A DNA stretch of 64,000 nt from Streptomyces sp. Alt3 (GTDB lineage: Bacteria > Actinomycetota > Actinomycetes > Streptomycetales > Streptomycetaceae). This document shows positions 45,301-52,868 of this stretch, piece by piece. The notes under the pieces are model-generated. The model worked only from the letters and a program-made list of their open reading frames with translations, had not been told where the DNA came from and did no database searches. Where the stretch lies: NCBI RefSeq assembly GCF_030719215.1, contig NZ_CP120983.1, positions 1,612,001-1,676,000 on the forward strand, in the 5' to 3' direction. The position numbers were made by a program, and so were the translations under genes. Position 1 is the stretch's first letter. Each line of letters opens with the position of its first letter.

Positions 45301-46637
45301 GAGTGGAACCGCCCTATCCAAGCGCATGGCCCATCACCTGGCCGTCGCCCGTTGATGTGGAAAGGTATCAGGAAGACCGGGGCGACTACCCCAAGCTCCA
45401 CTTCAGCTGTACCGCTGATGACTTCTCGACCTACGTCATCGAGTCGGCGCTGAGAGACCGGCTTGGCATCGACCCCGACGATGCGGCGCGCCGCATCCTG
45501 TTGGACGCCATTGAACTCGGCTACGATCCCAACCACCACGCGCCCTTTGACCGCCACGTCCTAAACACCTACGGCAGCGGCCGCAGCAAGCCGAGCTGGA
45601 TTGAGCGCATCGGCAAGAAGTACCAGTGGATCGCTTTCGCCCGACTGCTCGGCCAGATCAACGACCATGTTTCCCCGGCCCGAGATCGCTGGTCCCCACC
45701 GAAGCCCGCCACGCCCGGCCCGCAATCGACCCGCCTACGCCAGATGGACCCCACCGTCTGTGACGCTGAGCCTGACGCCGTTGTCCCACCCCGGCCCTAC
45801 GTACCGGCATACGCCTGGGATGCCTACGACCAGGCGCCCTCCCCCGAAGCCTGGATTGCCGACGACACAGGGCTGCCAGACCTGCCGGTTGAGTTCACCG
45901 GTGGCACCGGCCCACGGGTAATCCTGGCGGGCAACTACGACTGGCGGCAAGAGGGCGAGCGGGACGAGAGCACCCCAACCCTCTGGGCCCATTTGGTGTC
46001 CCTCTTCGTCAAGAAGTACGACCTGGACGCCCTTGTGTCGGAATTGACGGCCAAGGACCTGGGCCATGACGTCAGCCGAGTGGGCGGAGCAAGGTACGGG
46101 GATGGGTTCGTCGGCGAGTTTCCCTTTGGACAGCACTACGGAGCCGAAACACACCTTTACAAGCATGAGCACGATGAACCTTTCGGCGTCCCCACGATCG
46201 CAACCACGGTCGACATCCTGGGCGAGTATGAGTACTCAACCGTCAACCGCATCTCATTGATCGCTCCCGCACCGATCCTGTTCGGCCCGGCGCCCGGCGA
46301 CCTGAGCTGGGACGGCAAATCCGCCTGGCACGACGCGGAAGGCCGCCCAATCGCTGCCGTACGGAATGTCTTCGGCGAAGGGCAGAACGAACTCACCATT
46401 GACCGGGTCTGGCTGGAGAAGTGGCTGGAAGATCACGAGATGACCATCGTTTGGCTCGAGCTCCTCGGCAAAGACCTCCTGCGCAGCAGCTTCCACAACG
46501 GCCACCCCGGCCGGCTTCTACGCTCCCGAGCACGCCACCTCACCGCAGACGGACGAATCGCCACCCTAGAGCCTTACTACGAGCGCATCCCCTCTTGGCA
46601 CGAAGACAAGTCGAAGGACGGCTTCACCTTGGGTTAG
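42384..46637 (+). CDS. Avs-like STAND NTPase with N-terminal Mrr/Cap4-like nuclease
   Basis: This 1417-aa protein starts at GTG 42384, six bases after AGGAGG. Residues ~45-75 (HGAGGDGGVECFWTLPDG, then GWQAKYW) show the E...QxK strand pair of PD-(D/E)xK nucleases of the Mrr/Cap4 type. A STAND/AAA-type NTPase follows: P-loop VVTSPAGMGKTFVTL at ~385, Walker B VLLVIDALNES at ~456, and VVLTFRSHY as a sensor-like segment. The C-terminal ~750 residues are helical and probably sense a phage protein, as in Avs (AVAST) systems. No membrane segment is present. It is the first cargo gene after the transfer block. Activation would be expected to unleash DNA cleavage. Another STAND subclass is possible. 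Confidence 0.78.
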   Translation: MKWPEIDFSQIRPLGAEGQRSGFEQFVCELAAEDCPAEGARFVSLHGAGGDGGVECFWTLPDGAEHGWQAKYWVTGDAVAKQQLDKSVSAALDVHPQLTKYVIAIPVDPTGPTVKRGTQPLRSSTKPRGRERKSLHEKVYDTGGWLDSWKQMAIDRDLTVTFEVEWATNLIARFKKIDTTGVRTRFWFDAEILAAQWWQDRLDEAVQAARPRYVPELSVRIPATQHALEALCSDGAWAHRVSVDITRLQKLNDRLRGNAFDGRKEVTEPELPAVRALGAKLVDALIQWREHPSEATTTVLQAALTAVQAASSRAETAEGARLDAAHQSGWDTPSWRQWNAEYMGTFPAAAMDALRELNRFLAELSDRVMGPTGHLRTERTAVVTSPAGMGKTFVTLDYVVQRLHSGRPSVFVHGRHFRDGPVLEQLRVLLGLPADLNGNDVLALLDQAGHSAGCPVLLVIDALNESRPRTVWRDELDTLITKINRFEHLRVVLTFRSHYRAQVLPQELVLPEIVHRGFDGVEYEALREYADFYRLEPPAAPPIQAEFSSPLFLRLLCEAFKEQGRLSLEEAAIGLDELVDLLLDQINRRISNQLNAPVADQIVHQAMHAIAERLGSGTQPWIDRTGAHTLLQDIWPGRTADRSLLECLVGEGLLAEDIDSSATRPRRNVVAMAFERLGHHLVVVAAMSELSNQKQVRQALSGGSLRQLLGIDTEPDPGLLEALSVVLGQLGMELTEFRDQVGEEQAIAAVVAGLPWRSGSSITEATIDCVDAALRRSETFGEAMDMLFRLAPRSGHLLNADYLDALFSARSMAALDAFLVPWLHGTKERGGAAHRLIAWARDRDISRTSSETCRLWTTAILWCTSCPDRRVRDDATLGAARLLIAHPELVPELLRQFLDVVDDWVSERACYAAYTALLRSGTATHWQEAARAVWNVVFADETPLNAALRDEARHIVEAAAERGALPADVDLARVEPPYPSAWPITWPSPVDVERYQEDRGDYPKLHFSCTADDFSTYVIESALRDRLGIDPDDAARRILLDAIELGYDPNHHAPFDRHVLNTYGSGRSKPSWIERIGKKYQWIAFARLLGQINDHVSPARDRWSPPKPATPGPQSTRLRQMDPTVCDAEPDAVVPPRPYVPAYAWDAYDQAPSPEAWIADDTGLPDLPVEFTGGTGPRVILAGNYDWRQEGERDESTPTLWAHLVSLFVKKYDLDALVSELTAKDLGHDVSRVGGARYGDGFVGEFPFGQHYGAETHLYKHEHDEPFGVPTIATTVDILGEYEYSTVNRISLIAPAPILFGPAPGDLSWDGKSAWHDAEGRPIAAVRNVFGEGQNELTIDRVWLEKWLEDHEMTIVWLELLGKDLLRSSFHNGHPGRLLRSRARHLTADGRIATLEPYYERIPSWHEDKSKDGFTLG

Positions 46638-46823
46638 TAATCGACCTTCGGGGAGGCTGGCTCCCATCCAGGGAGCGGCAGCGCTTACGGAAGCGAGCGT
46701 CCGCCCTCCACATCGCCACGACCAACGGCGGGACCGCAGAATACTCCCCGGCGGTAGCCGACTGATCTTGACTGCCTGGGGCGAACGTCCTATCCACCCA
46801 GTCGGCCACTCCCATGGCTGGCT

Positions 46824-46964
46824 CTGTTCCAGCGATGCGAACAGCCCACCGAACAAATCGCCGCCAACTTCGCCGTCCAGCCGATCACGCTGTCGAAGTG
46901 TCTGCACCGCGCGGACACCGACGAGGGCGCCAGACCATTCCCTTACACGAGTCTGCTTGCCTGA
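46824..46964 (+). mobile_element. IS3-type OrfA remnant
   Basis: The frame reads LFQRCEQPTEQIAANFAVQP then ITLSKCLHRADTDEGARP and a stop at 46964. This resembles the helix-turn-helix of IS3-family OrfA ('IA.dFGV...TL.KW...AD.DeG'). Nothing else of the element remains. It lies in the 359-bp gap between the STAND gene and the next operon. Confidence 0.6.
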
Positions 46965-46996
46965 GCAGCCCTGCCCTCAGACTAGGAGTGCACTAA

Positions 46997-47332
46997 GTGA
47001 CCACGACTGTCCCCACCGCTGCGGACGCCAGAGAGCTGTACGACTTCCTCAGCCGACGCGTCGACGAGGAGCACACGGCCGCCCTCGCCGACGAGACCCT
47101 GGAGGGAGAGGCGCAGGCCCGGTACTTCCGCCTCTCCAACGCCAGCAAGTACGGCCTCCCGGGCACCGTCGAGTCCGTCTCGTACCTCCTCGCCCAGGGC
47201 GACACCGAGGGCGTAACGCGGGTATGGCACCTGCTGACAGGTGCCGGCGAGCAGTGGCGGGACCACGCCGACTACCTCCCCGCCTGGCAGAACCCCCAGC
47301 TGGCGAGCATCCGCCAGGCCCTCGAAGGCTGA
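46997..47332 (+). CDS. 111-aa protein, first gene of a HEPN-containing pair
   Basis: GTG 46997, eight bases after AGGAG, starts a helical, acidic protein (ARELYDFLSRRVDEEHTAAL, GTVESVSYLLAQGDTEGVTR, VWHLLTGAGEQWRDHADYLP). I do not recognise the family. The next gene starts 6 bp after its stop and encodes a HEPN/zinc-ribbon protein, so the two are co-translated. By position it could be an antitoxin or partner of the HEPN protein, but it has no MNT nucleotidyltransferase motif. Confidence 0.65.
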   Translation: MTTTVPTAADARELYDFLSRRVDEEHTAALADETLEGEAQARYFRLSNASKYGLPGTVESVSYLLAQGDTEGVTRVWHLLTGAGEQWRDHADYLPAWQNPQLASIRQALEG

Positions 47333-47338
47333 CGCCCG

Positions 47339-48448
47339 ATGACGCATCCGCCTATACAGGCCGACGACTCGGACGACAGCGAGCGGTCGGCCGACGACAT
47401 GCCGCGGGTGGTGCGGCGGTCGTTCATCCGCCGGGTCCGCGAGGTCGAGTTCGCCGGCGACGCGCACTTCCCGCCCGTCGCCAACGGTCTCGACTACCTT
47501 GTCAGCGTCGTCGAGCTTCTGCAGCGCGAGGAAGGGGCGGCCAGCGCCCGGGATCTGAAGTACGCGGTGCTGCACTTGGCCGCCGGGGCCGAGGTCCTCC
47601 TCAAGTCCCGGCTGCACATGGAGCACTGGAGCCTGGTCTTCACCGACCCCGGAGCGGCCACCTGTACGGCCTTGGAGGACGGCTCGCTGTCCAGCTGCAC
47701 CCCGGAACAGACGCGGAAGCGGCTGAAGAACATCGTCGGGATCACCTTCGCCAGCCATGAAGAGCAGGCGCTGAAGGACCTCGCCAGCAGCCGCAACGCT
47801 CTGCAACACTGGGGGCTGATCGGCGACCAGGCACGCGCGGCCGTGGTTGCCTCGACCACCGCCACTGTGCTGAACTTCCTCGTGTCGTTCGTGGACAACC
47901 ACCTGCTCCCCGAGCTGAAAGAGCCCGAGCGCAGCGCGGCCGAGCTGGAGATGGAACACGTCCGCGACGGGCTCCACTACATCGAGGAGTACGTACGCGA
48001 GCGCATGAAGGATCTGGCGCCCCGGCTCGGACCGGTCCGGCCTATGACCGTCCAGTGCCCGCTGTGCGGTCAGTGGGCCCTGGTCGTGCCGGGATTCAAG
48101 GACGGCCCGGACACCGACCGCATTGACGACACTTACAACGTCGAGTGCTTGTTCTGCAGCGCGTCATTTAACGCGGTCGAGGCGGCTCACGAGTACAACG
48201 CAGCCATCCTGGGATGCTACTCGGAGGCCGAGGAGTACGACGGTCCAGAGGGCATCTACACCTGCCCGCTGTGCCCACACGGCCTGCTCATCCGCGGAGT
48301 CTCCACGGCGGCTGACCGGGAGCGCCCGGTGGACTTCTGCTTCGCCTGCGCAACCAGCTTTGACAACCTGCAGAAGTGCCAACGCTGCGGAGCCGTGCAG
48401 CCAGCGGAGGAAGAGCACCGGTGCCCCTTCGCACGGAGCCTGCTGTGA
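47339..48448 (+). CDS. HEPN-domain protein with C-terminal zinc ribbons
   Basis: In this 369-aa protein, residues ~55-200 are helical and contain LKYAVLHLAAGAEVLLKSRL and SSRNALQHWG. The R-x4-H spacing (RNALQH, ~152) is the HEPN ribonuclease signature. The C-terminal ~130 residues hold repeated Cys pairs (CPLCGQW, CLFC, CPLCPHG, CFAC, CQRCG, CPFA), likely two or three zinc ribbons that could bind RNA or DNA. HEPN proteins are common RNase effectors in toxin-antitoxin and abortive-infection systems. It is coupled to the 111-aa gene upstream. Substrate and activation are unknown. Confidence 0.72.
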   Translation: MTHPPIQADDSDDSERSADDMPRVVRRSFIRRVREVEFAGDAHFPPVANGLDYLVSVVELLQREEGAASARDLKYAVLHLAAGAEVLLKSRLHMEHWSLVFTDPGAATCTALEDGSLSSCTPEQTRKRLKNIVGITFASHEEQALKDLASSRNALQHWGLIGDQARAAVVASTTATVLNFLVSFVDNHLLPELKEPERSAAELEMEHVRDGLHYIEEYVRERMKDLAPRLGPVRPMTVQCPLCGQWALVVPGFKDGPDTDRIDDTYNVECLFCSASFNAVEAAHEYNAAILGCYSEAEEYDGPEGIYTCPLCPHGLLIRGVSTAADRERPVDFCFACATSFDNLQKCQRCGAVQPAEEEHRCPFARSLL

Positions 48449-48488
48449 GCCGCCCGGCCCTGGCCGAGCCGCATGAGAAGCTAACTAA

Positions 48489-50249
48489 GGGCGTGCAGAT
48501 CATTTACTTGCCTTCTTGATCTTTCACTAGAGCAGGTCAGAAGCGAGGAACGTCGTGATGTCGGCTGGTGTGCGGAAGCGGGCGGTGGAGGCATCGACTC
48601 GAGGGCCGTGTGCTTCGAGGAGTGGGCGAATTTCCTGGTTCGCTCGGCAGATGGTCACGGCGGAGACGCCGAACAGTTGGCCCAAGAGGTCCATGGTGGC
48701 GAGTTTGCGCAGGTGGAGCACGGTGGCCAGGACCCGGTCGGCTGGGGTGAGCTTGGCTTTGGCACCTGTGCCCGGTGCGACCAGACGCTCGTGACCACGA
48801 CGTGCGCGGAGCACGTCCTCGCGTTGAGCCTCCAGCGCTGGAGTCAGCTCGTCGATGAGCTCGCTGAGCCGCTGGCGGGTCATCCCGGTCAGTTCCGGGT
48901 CCTGCAGCGAACGCCGCGTGAGGTGATCCAGCCTGTTCGCCTGGGCCTGGTCGGGGGTGTTGTTGATCGCCGTCGCCTCCCGCGAGGGCTGCGGGTGGAG
49001 GGTGTAGTTCCAGTCGCCGTGGAAGCGGTGTCGGGTGATCGGCAGGGCGGCAAGTTCGTCATCACTGACCTGGACGCCGGTGGGATAGAGGTTGGTGTCG
49101 AGTTCGGCGTGAACGGTCAGGCCGGTCTTCGTGGTGGTCGCGGCGATGCTCTGGACGATGACTTCGTGGCTGGTCAGAGGCCTTCCACGCCAGTTCATGG
49201 TGATGTGGGAGAACAGCCGGTGCTCGATCCGGTTCCACTTCGAAGTTCCGGGAGGCAGGTGGCAGACGGTAACCGTCAGGCCGGCCTCGGTGGCGAACCG
49301 GGCGAGTTCGGTCTTCCAGGTGCGGGTGCGATAGCCGTTGGAGCCGCCCGCATCGGCGGTGATCAGGAGCCGGTCGGCCGTCGGGTAGGCGGCCCGGCCG
49401 GCTCCGTTCCACCAGCGGCGGATCGATTCGACGGCGAACGCGGCGGTGTCGTGGTCGGTGCCCACGTTGACCCAGCCGGTGTTCGCGGCGACGTCGAAGA
49501 TGCCGTAGGGCACCGCTCTGCCCAGCTCGCGGTCGGGGAAGTCGTGGGTGTCGACCCGCACCGGTTCGCCTCTCGGCTCCCATTCACGGCCGTTGTTTTT
49601 GAACGGGCCGACCAGTTCCTTCTTCTTCGTGTCCACGCTGATCACCGGAGCTCCGCAGTCCTGGTGATCACGGGCCTGCTCGTTGAGGTAGTGGAACTGT
49701 GCGTCACGGTCGGGATGCTGCTTGCCTTCCAGCGTCTTGGCGTTGCTCTGCAGGCTGAAGCCCTCCTCGCGCAGCAGGTCGCCCACCGTGTCCGCACAGA
49801 TCTTGTGGCCCTGCCGGGTCAGCTGCTCGGCGAGCTTGCGGGTGGATTTGGTGGTCCAGCGCAACGGCGACATGGGATCTCCGCGGACGTCCGGCTCGAC
49901 CAGCGTGAGGAGTGCTTCCCGAACGGCCGGGTTCCGGTCGACGACGCGTTTGCGGCCGGCGCCGGACCGGCGAATGCGTCCCAATGGCACTTCTCCGGAG
50001 TCGAGTTCCCGCACTCCGACAGACACAGTGGCCTCACGGACACCGGCGGCACGGGCGACTGCTCTGATCCCGCCGTGGCCGAGGGACTGGGCCTCCGCCC
50101 CTATCAACAAGCGACGCTGCCGCTCGTCGAGGTGCGGCAGAATCGCCTCGAACTTGGCTGCCAGTACAGTCGGTTGTCTCTCTAACCCGCTCATGTCACA
50201 CCAACGACACACCGAGCGGAAAGCTACGAGTTAATGATCTGCACGCCCT
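48489..50249 (-). mobile_element. Complete ISAzo13-family insertion sequence, ~1.76 kb
   Basis: Terminal inverted repeats GGGCGTGCAGATCATT (48489-48504) and its complement (50234-50249) bracket one transposase gene. The flanks carry TAA on both sides, a likely 3-bp target duplication. The element lies directly beside an IS5 remnant. Confidence 0.88.
48527..50194 (-). CDS. ISAzo13-family transposase
   Basis: This ~555-aa transposase starts at ATG 50194, with a GTG at 50212 as an alternative. An N-terminal helix-turn-helix (DERQRRLLIGAEAQSLGHGG, AVARAAGVREATVSVGVREL) is followed by the DDE catalytic core: VISVDTKKKELVG for the first Asp, LLITADAGGSNGYRTRTW for the second, and CHLPPGTSKWNRIEHRLFSH for the Glu. 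These are the signature stretches of ISAzo13. It fills the element between the inverted repeats. It looks intact and is unrelated in function to the defence cargo. Confidence 0.93.
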   Translation of the reverse strand: MSGLERQPTVLAAKFEAILPHLDERQRRLLIGAEAQSLGHGGIRAVARAAGVREATVSVGVRELDSGEVPLGRIRRSGAGRKRVVDRNPAVREALLTLVEPDVRGDPMSPLRWTTKSTRKLAEQLTRQGHKICADTVGDLLREEGFSLQSNAKTLEGKQHPDRDAQFHYLNEQARDHQDCGAPVISVDTKKKELVGPFKNNGREWEPRGEPVRVDTHDFPDRELGRAVPYGIFDVAANTGWVNVGTDHDTAAFAVESIRRWWNGAGRAAYPTADRLLITADAGGSNGYRTRTWKTELARFATEAGLTVTVCHLPPGTSKWNRIEHRLFSHITMNWRGRPLTSHEVIVQSIAATTTKTGLTVHAELDTNLYPTGVQVSDDELAALPITRHRFHGDWNYTLHPQPSREATAINNTPDQAQANRLDHLTRRSLQDPELTGMTRQRLSELIDELTPALEAQREDVLRARRGHERLVAPGTGAKAKLTPADRVLATVLHLRKLATMDLLGQLFGVSAVTICRANQEIRPLLEAHGPRVDASTARFRTPADITTFLASDLL

Positions 50250-50252
50250 AAC

Positions 50253-50790
50253 TGATCATTGCAGAATGAGGTTCGGAGGCGCCGCAAGCAGATGATGCTG
50301 CAGGCGAGTTCGAGGAGACCCAAGCGTAGGTCAGCGCGTATCTCGTAGCGCATGCGGAATCGCTTGAACTGCTGGAGCCCGGTGAAGGTTTGCTCGACAC
50401 CTCAGCGGGCCCTGCCCAAGCCGGACCCGTGAGAGGCCCCGCGGGGGGCGGGGCGATCTTCGCTGTGATCCCCGTGCCCAAACCAGGCAGCGGCCAGTCG
50501 GGCCGGCCGGTGGCGCGGCCGGCCGCCACAAACCACGGATGCGAGGTATGGCGTCCAGCAGGGGCATCAGCTGCGTGACGTCGTGCCCGTTGCCGCCGGT
50601 CAGCGAGACAGCCAAGGGTGTGCCGTGCCGATCGGTGATCAGGTGGTGCTAGCTGCCCGGACGTGCTCGGTCGACCGGCGAAGGCCCGGTGTGAGCCCTC
50701 CTTGGAGGGCTCCGACATGCGAGCCGTCGACCGCTGCGTCGTCCATGTCCAACAGGCCCGCCGCTCTCAGTTCCGTCGGCACCCATCCCC
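50253..50790 (-). mobile_element. IS5-family transposase remnant, frameshifted
   Basis: On the minus strand, pieces in several frames read AVSLTGGNGHDVTQLMPLLD, SLVGGP-like first-Asp debris near 50700, and the C-terminal FKRFRMRYEIRADLRLGLLE-like and TSFCND residues at 50255-50340. These belong to an IS5 group different from the element at 29.2 kb. Frameshifts and stops make it inactive. The ISAzo13 element sits immediately at its transposase 3' end. Confidence 0.65.
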
Positions 50791-51292
50791 GCTCCATGCG
50801 TGTGAAGTGCAGAGAAGCACCGACTGCTGGCGTGCCTCCAACGAGGGCGACGAGCGGGACGTGGCCGCCTGCCTCAAGGCCAAGCGCGCCGAGGAGCAGG
50901 CGGAGACCGACGCCTAGCCCGAGGCAGTACCGGATGCCTCCCCTGGAGGGGACCGAACGGGCCGTTCCCTGGGGCGTGCGGTGTCGCCGCTAGACCTTGA
51001 CCACCGCCTACACAGCCCTGATCACCGAAGGCGAAACCAGCGAGGAGGAGTGGAAGGGAGGCGATGAGGGCGCCCGTACGGTCACCCGCGCCGGGTGGTG
51101 GACGACCAGGCTCCTCCTAGCCGGAGAACCTCACCGAGCTGCTCCAGGCCGCCACCCGGGGCCGACCGGCCGATCGAGAACCCACTTTCTACCAGTGATC
51201 CCCGGTCCGACCAAATCCCGGATTCGCCGGATTCTCTTCCTGGTGACCCGGCCCCCCCTGGTCCTTTGTTTCCCCCAGCTCCGGAGGCTTCC
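50791..51292. other. Cargo/backbone junction without a clear gene
   Basis: About 500 bp between the IS5 remnant and the next backbone gene. A plus-strand frame ending at 50917 (NEGDERDVAACLKAKRAEEQ, AETDA) looks like the tail of a lost coding sequence, but I cannot name it. The rest is fragmentary. A ribosome site (CCGGAGG) for the next gene lies at 51281-51287. Confidence 0.4.
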
Positions 51293-52018
51293 TTGCCTAC
51301 CTCGATCACCATCACGTCCGAGTTCAGCGGCAGCGTCGTTGCCAAGGGCGCTACCGATGACCTCTCCGCGCAACTCCTCCGCCACGCCGGTTTCAAGCAG
51401 ATCGACGACTGGCACGGCCGACGCCATCGCCTTCCCACCACCACTCCGCTCGCCGAGCAGGTCGCCATCGCCACCCATGCGGCCGAGATGCTTCGAGCCG
51501 CTCGCTATGACGTCGCCCTTCCGCCCTCTCTCGACACCGCTGGGATGAGCCCTCCGGTGCATGCGCTGGGGCCCTACGCCGCCGGAGCCGAGCTTCTCAG
51601 CATCACGGACCAGATTCGTGCGGCCGAAGACGAGGCCAGCCTTCGGCGCACAGTCGACCACCTCCTTCACCCCTAGCACGGTGCGCTGGAGCGTGTCCGG
51701 GAGGCTCTGGAGGCGGCGGGCGAACAGGTCAACGACTTGGACGACGACGCGTATGCGCTCGCTGACCGGTTCGACTTCGCCTCAGAGTTCGTCAGCTCGG
51801 CCCAGTCTGAACTTGTCGATTCCGAGGCCGAGCTACGCCGCGTCGGCACCGCTTCGACGAGTTACGCCGCAGCACAGACCGTGCGTGATCACCGTGGTGC
51901 CGCTCTGGCCACTGCTCCTGCGGCGAACCAGGCCAAGGTCTCCTCGGCGTCCACTTCTCAGACGGCGCCGCTCACTGCGTCGGGTCACCCGCCGCGCGCC
52001 TCAGCCCCCCGACGGTGA
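51293..52018 (+). pseudogene. ICE-domain protein interrupted by an in-frame amber codon
   Basis: TTG 51293 follows GGAGG at good spacing. The first 127 codons encode the ~80-residue domain also found twice at 41335 (SEFSGSVVAKGATDDLSAQL, QIDDWHGRRHRLPTTTP, MLRAARYDVALPPSL). They end at TAG 51674-51676. The same frame then continues without a stop to 52018, reading HGALERVREALEAAGEQVND and DRFDFASEFVSSAQSELVDS, with a disordered tail ending SAPRR. The sense on both sides shows a single nonsense change, probably GAG to TAG, in a ~241-codon gene. Alternatively a short product is still made. Confidence 0.7.
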
Positions 52019-52107
52019 CCCCGGAGGCTCTCTTCGCCGTCGGCCACCCGTACCTGGTGCGCCCGCTCGACCCACCCGTCAAGGATCACTCACCCGAAGA
52101 GGCAAAC

Positions 52108-52773
52108 GTGCCCGAGTACTACTCCAGCATCGGCGAGGCCGTCGGTGCGGCCATGCAGCACAACATCCGGCTCGCCCACCGCAGCGCGGCACCGGGCTCC
52201 AACAAGCCGCTGCAGGTCAGGCACCTGCCCAGCGCTTCCACCGATCCGTACTCGGTCCGTGGAATGATCTCTCGCCTCCACGAGGACGCCTCGCCCGATG
52301 AGGTGGCGGGCATCATCGAGGAGGTCAACGGCGCACTGGCCGGGGCTCTGCCCGAGCTGACCGAACTCGTCGCCTCTGCCGCCGATTGGACTCGCGCCCG
52401 TCTCGACTTCGACGACCCGCATCACAATCCGACTTTCGAGACGTGGACACGACTAGCAGCCGCGTACGGGATGCTCCAGGACGTCCGTGAGCAGTTGGAA
52501 GTCGCCGAGGACGGTCTCGCTGCCTGTCCCGCAGAGCGCACGGACCCCCGGCACCACCAGATGGTCAACGTCTTGCGCAGTCGGGAGTTGCTCGACGATG
52601 TCCTCGGTGCCGAGGCTGCTCCTGTGCCGTCCGCTGCCCGGAACGTCGATTCAGACCGGCAGCGGGCGGCCCGCGCCTCCTCGCCGCGCGCCGGAACATC
52701 GCCGTCGACCGGCAGTCCGCCAGCCACCGCAGCACCTCCGCCCGCGCCTCGTTCTGCCGGCCGACCCCGCTGA
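52108..52773 (+). CDS. ICE helical protein with C-terminal motif
   Basis: This 221-aa protein starts at GTG 52108, after AAGAGG; the frame is open from GTG 52015, which overlaps the previous stop but lacks a ribosome site. Residues ~55-175 are helical (MISRLHEDASPDEVAGIIEE, LPELTELVASAADWTRARLD, MLQDVREQLEVAEDGLAACP). The tail contains RQRAARASSP, aligned with the shared RVxAAxxRST motif, and ends SAGRPR. No known family. It precedes the coupling-protein gene. Confidence 0.62.
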   Translation: MPEYYSSIGEAVGAAMQHNIRLAHRSAAPGSNKPLQVRHLPSASTDPYSVRGMISRLHEDASPDEVAGIIEEVNGALAGALPELTELVASAADWTRARLDFDDPHHNPTFETWTRLAAAYGMLQDVREQLEVAEDGLAACPAERTDPRHHQMVNVLRSRELLDDVLGAEAAPVPSAARNVDSDRQRAARASSPRAGTSPSTGSPPATAAPPPAPRSAGRPR

Positions 52774-52868
52774 AACGTTCCGCCTCAGACGTCCAGGAGG
52801 ACCCCCATGAGCTGCACGAGAGCCGAGCGCGCCCCGCCCCTGCCCGCTCGCACACCCAAGGAACCGCC

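Noticed and set aside
48527-50212. Large plus-strand open frame (~525 codons) across the ISAzo13 element
   Set aside because: It is the antisense of the transposase, which has DDE motifs and matching terminal repeats on the minus strand.
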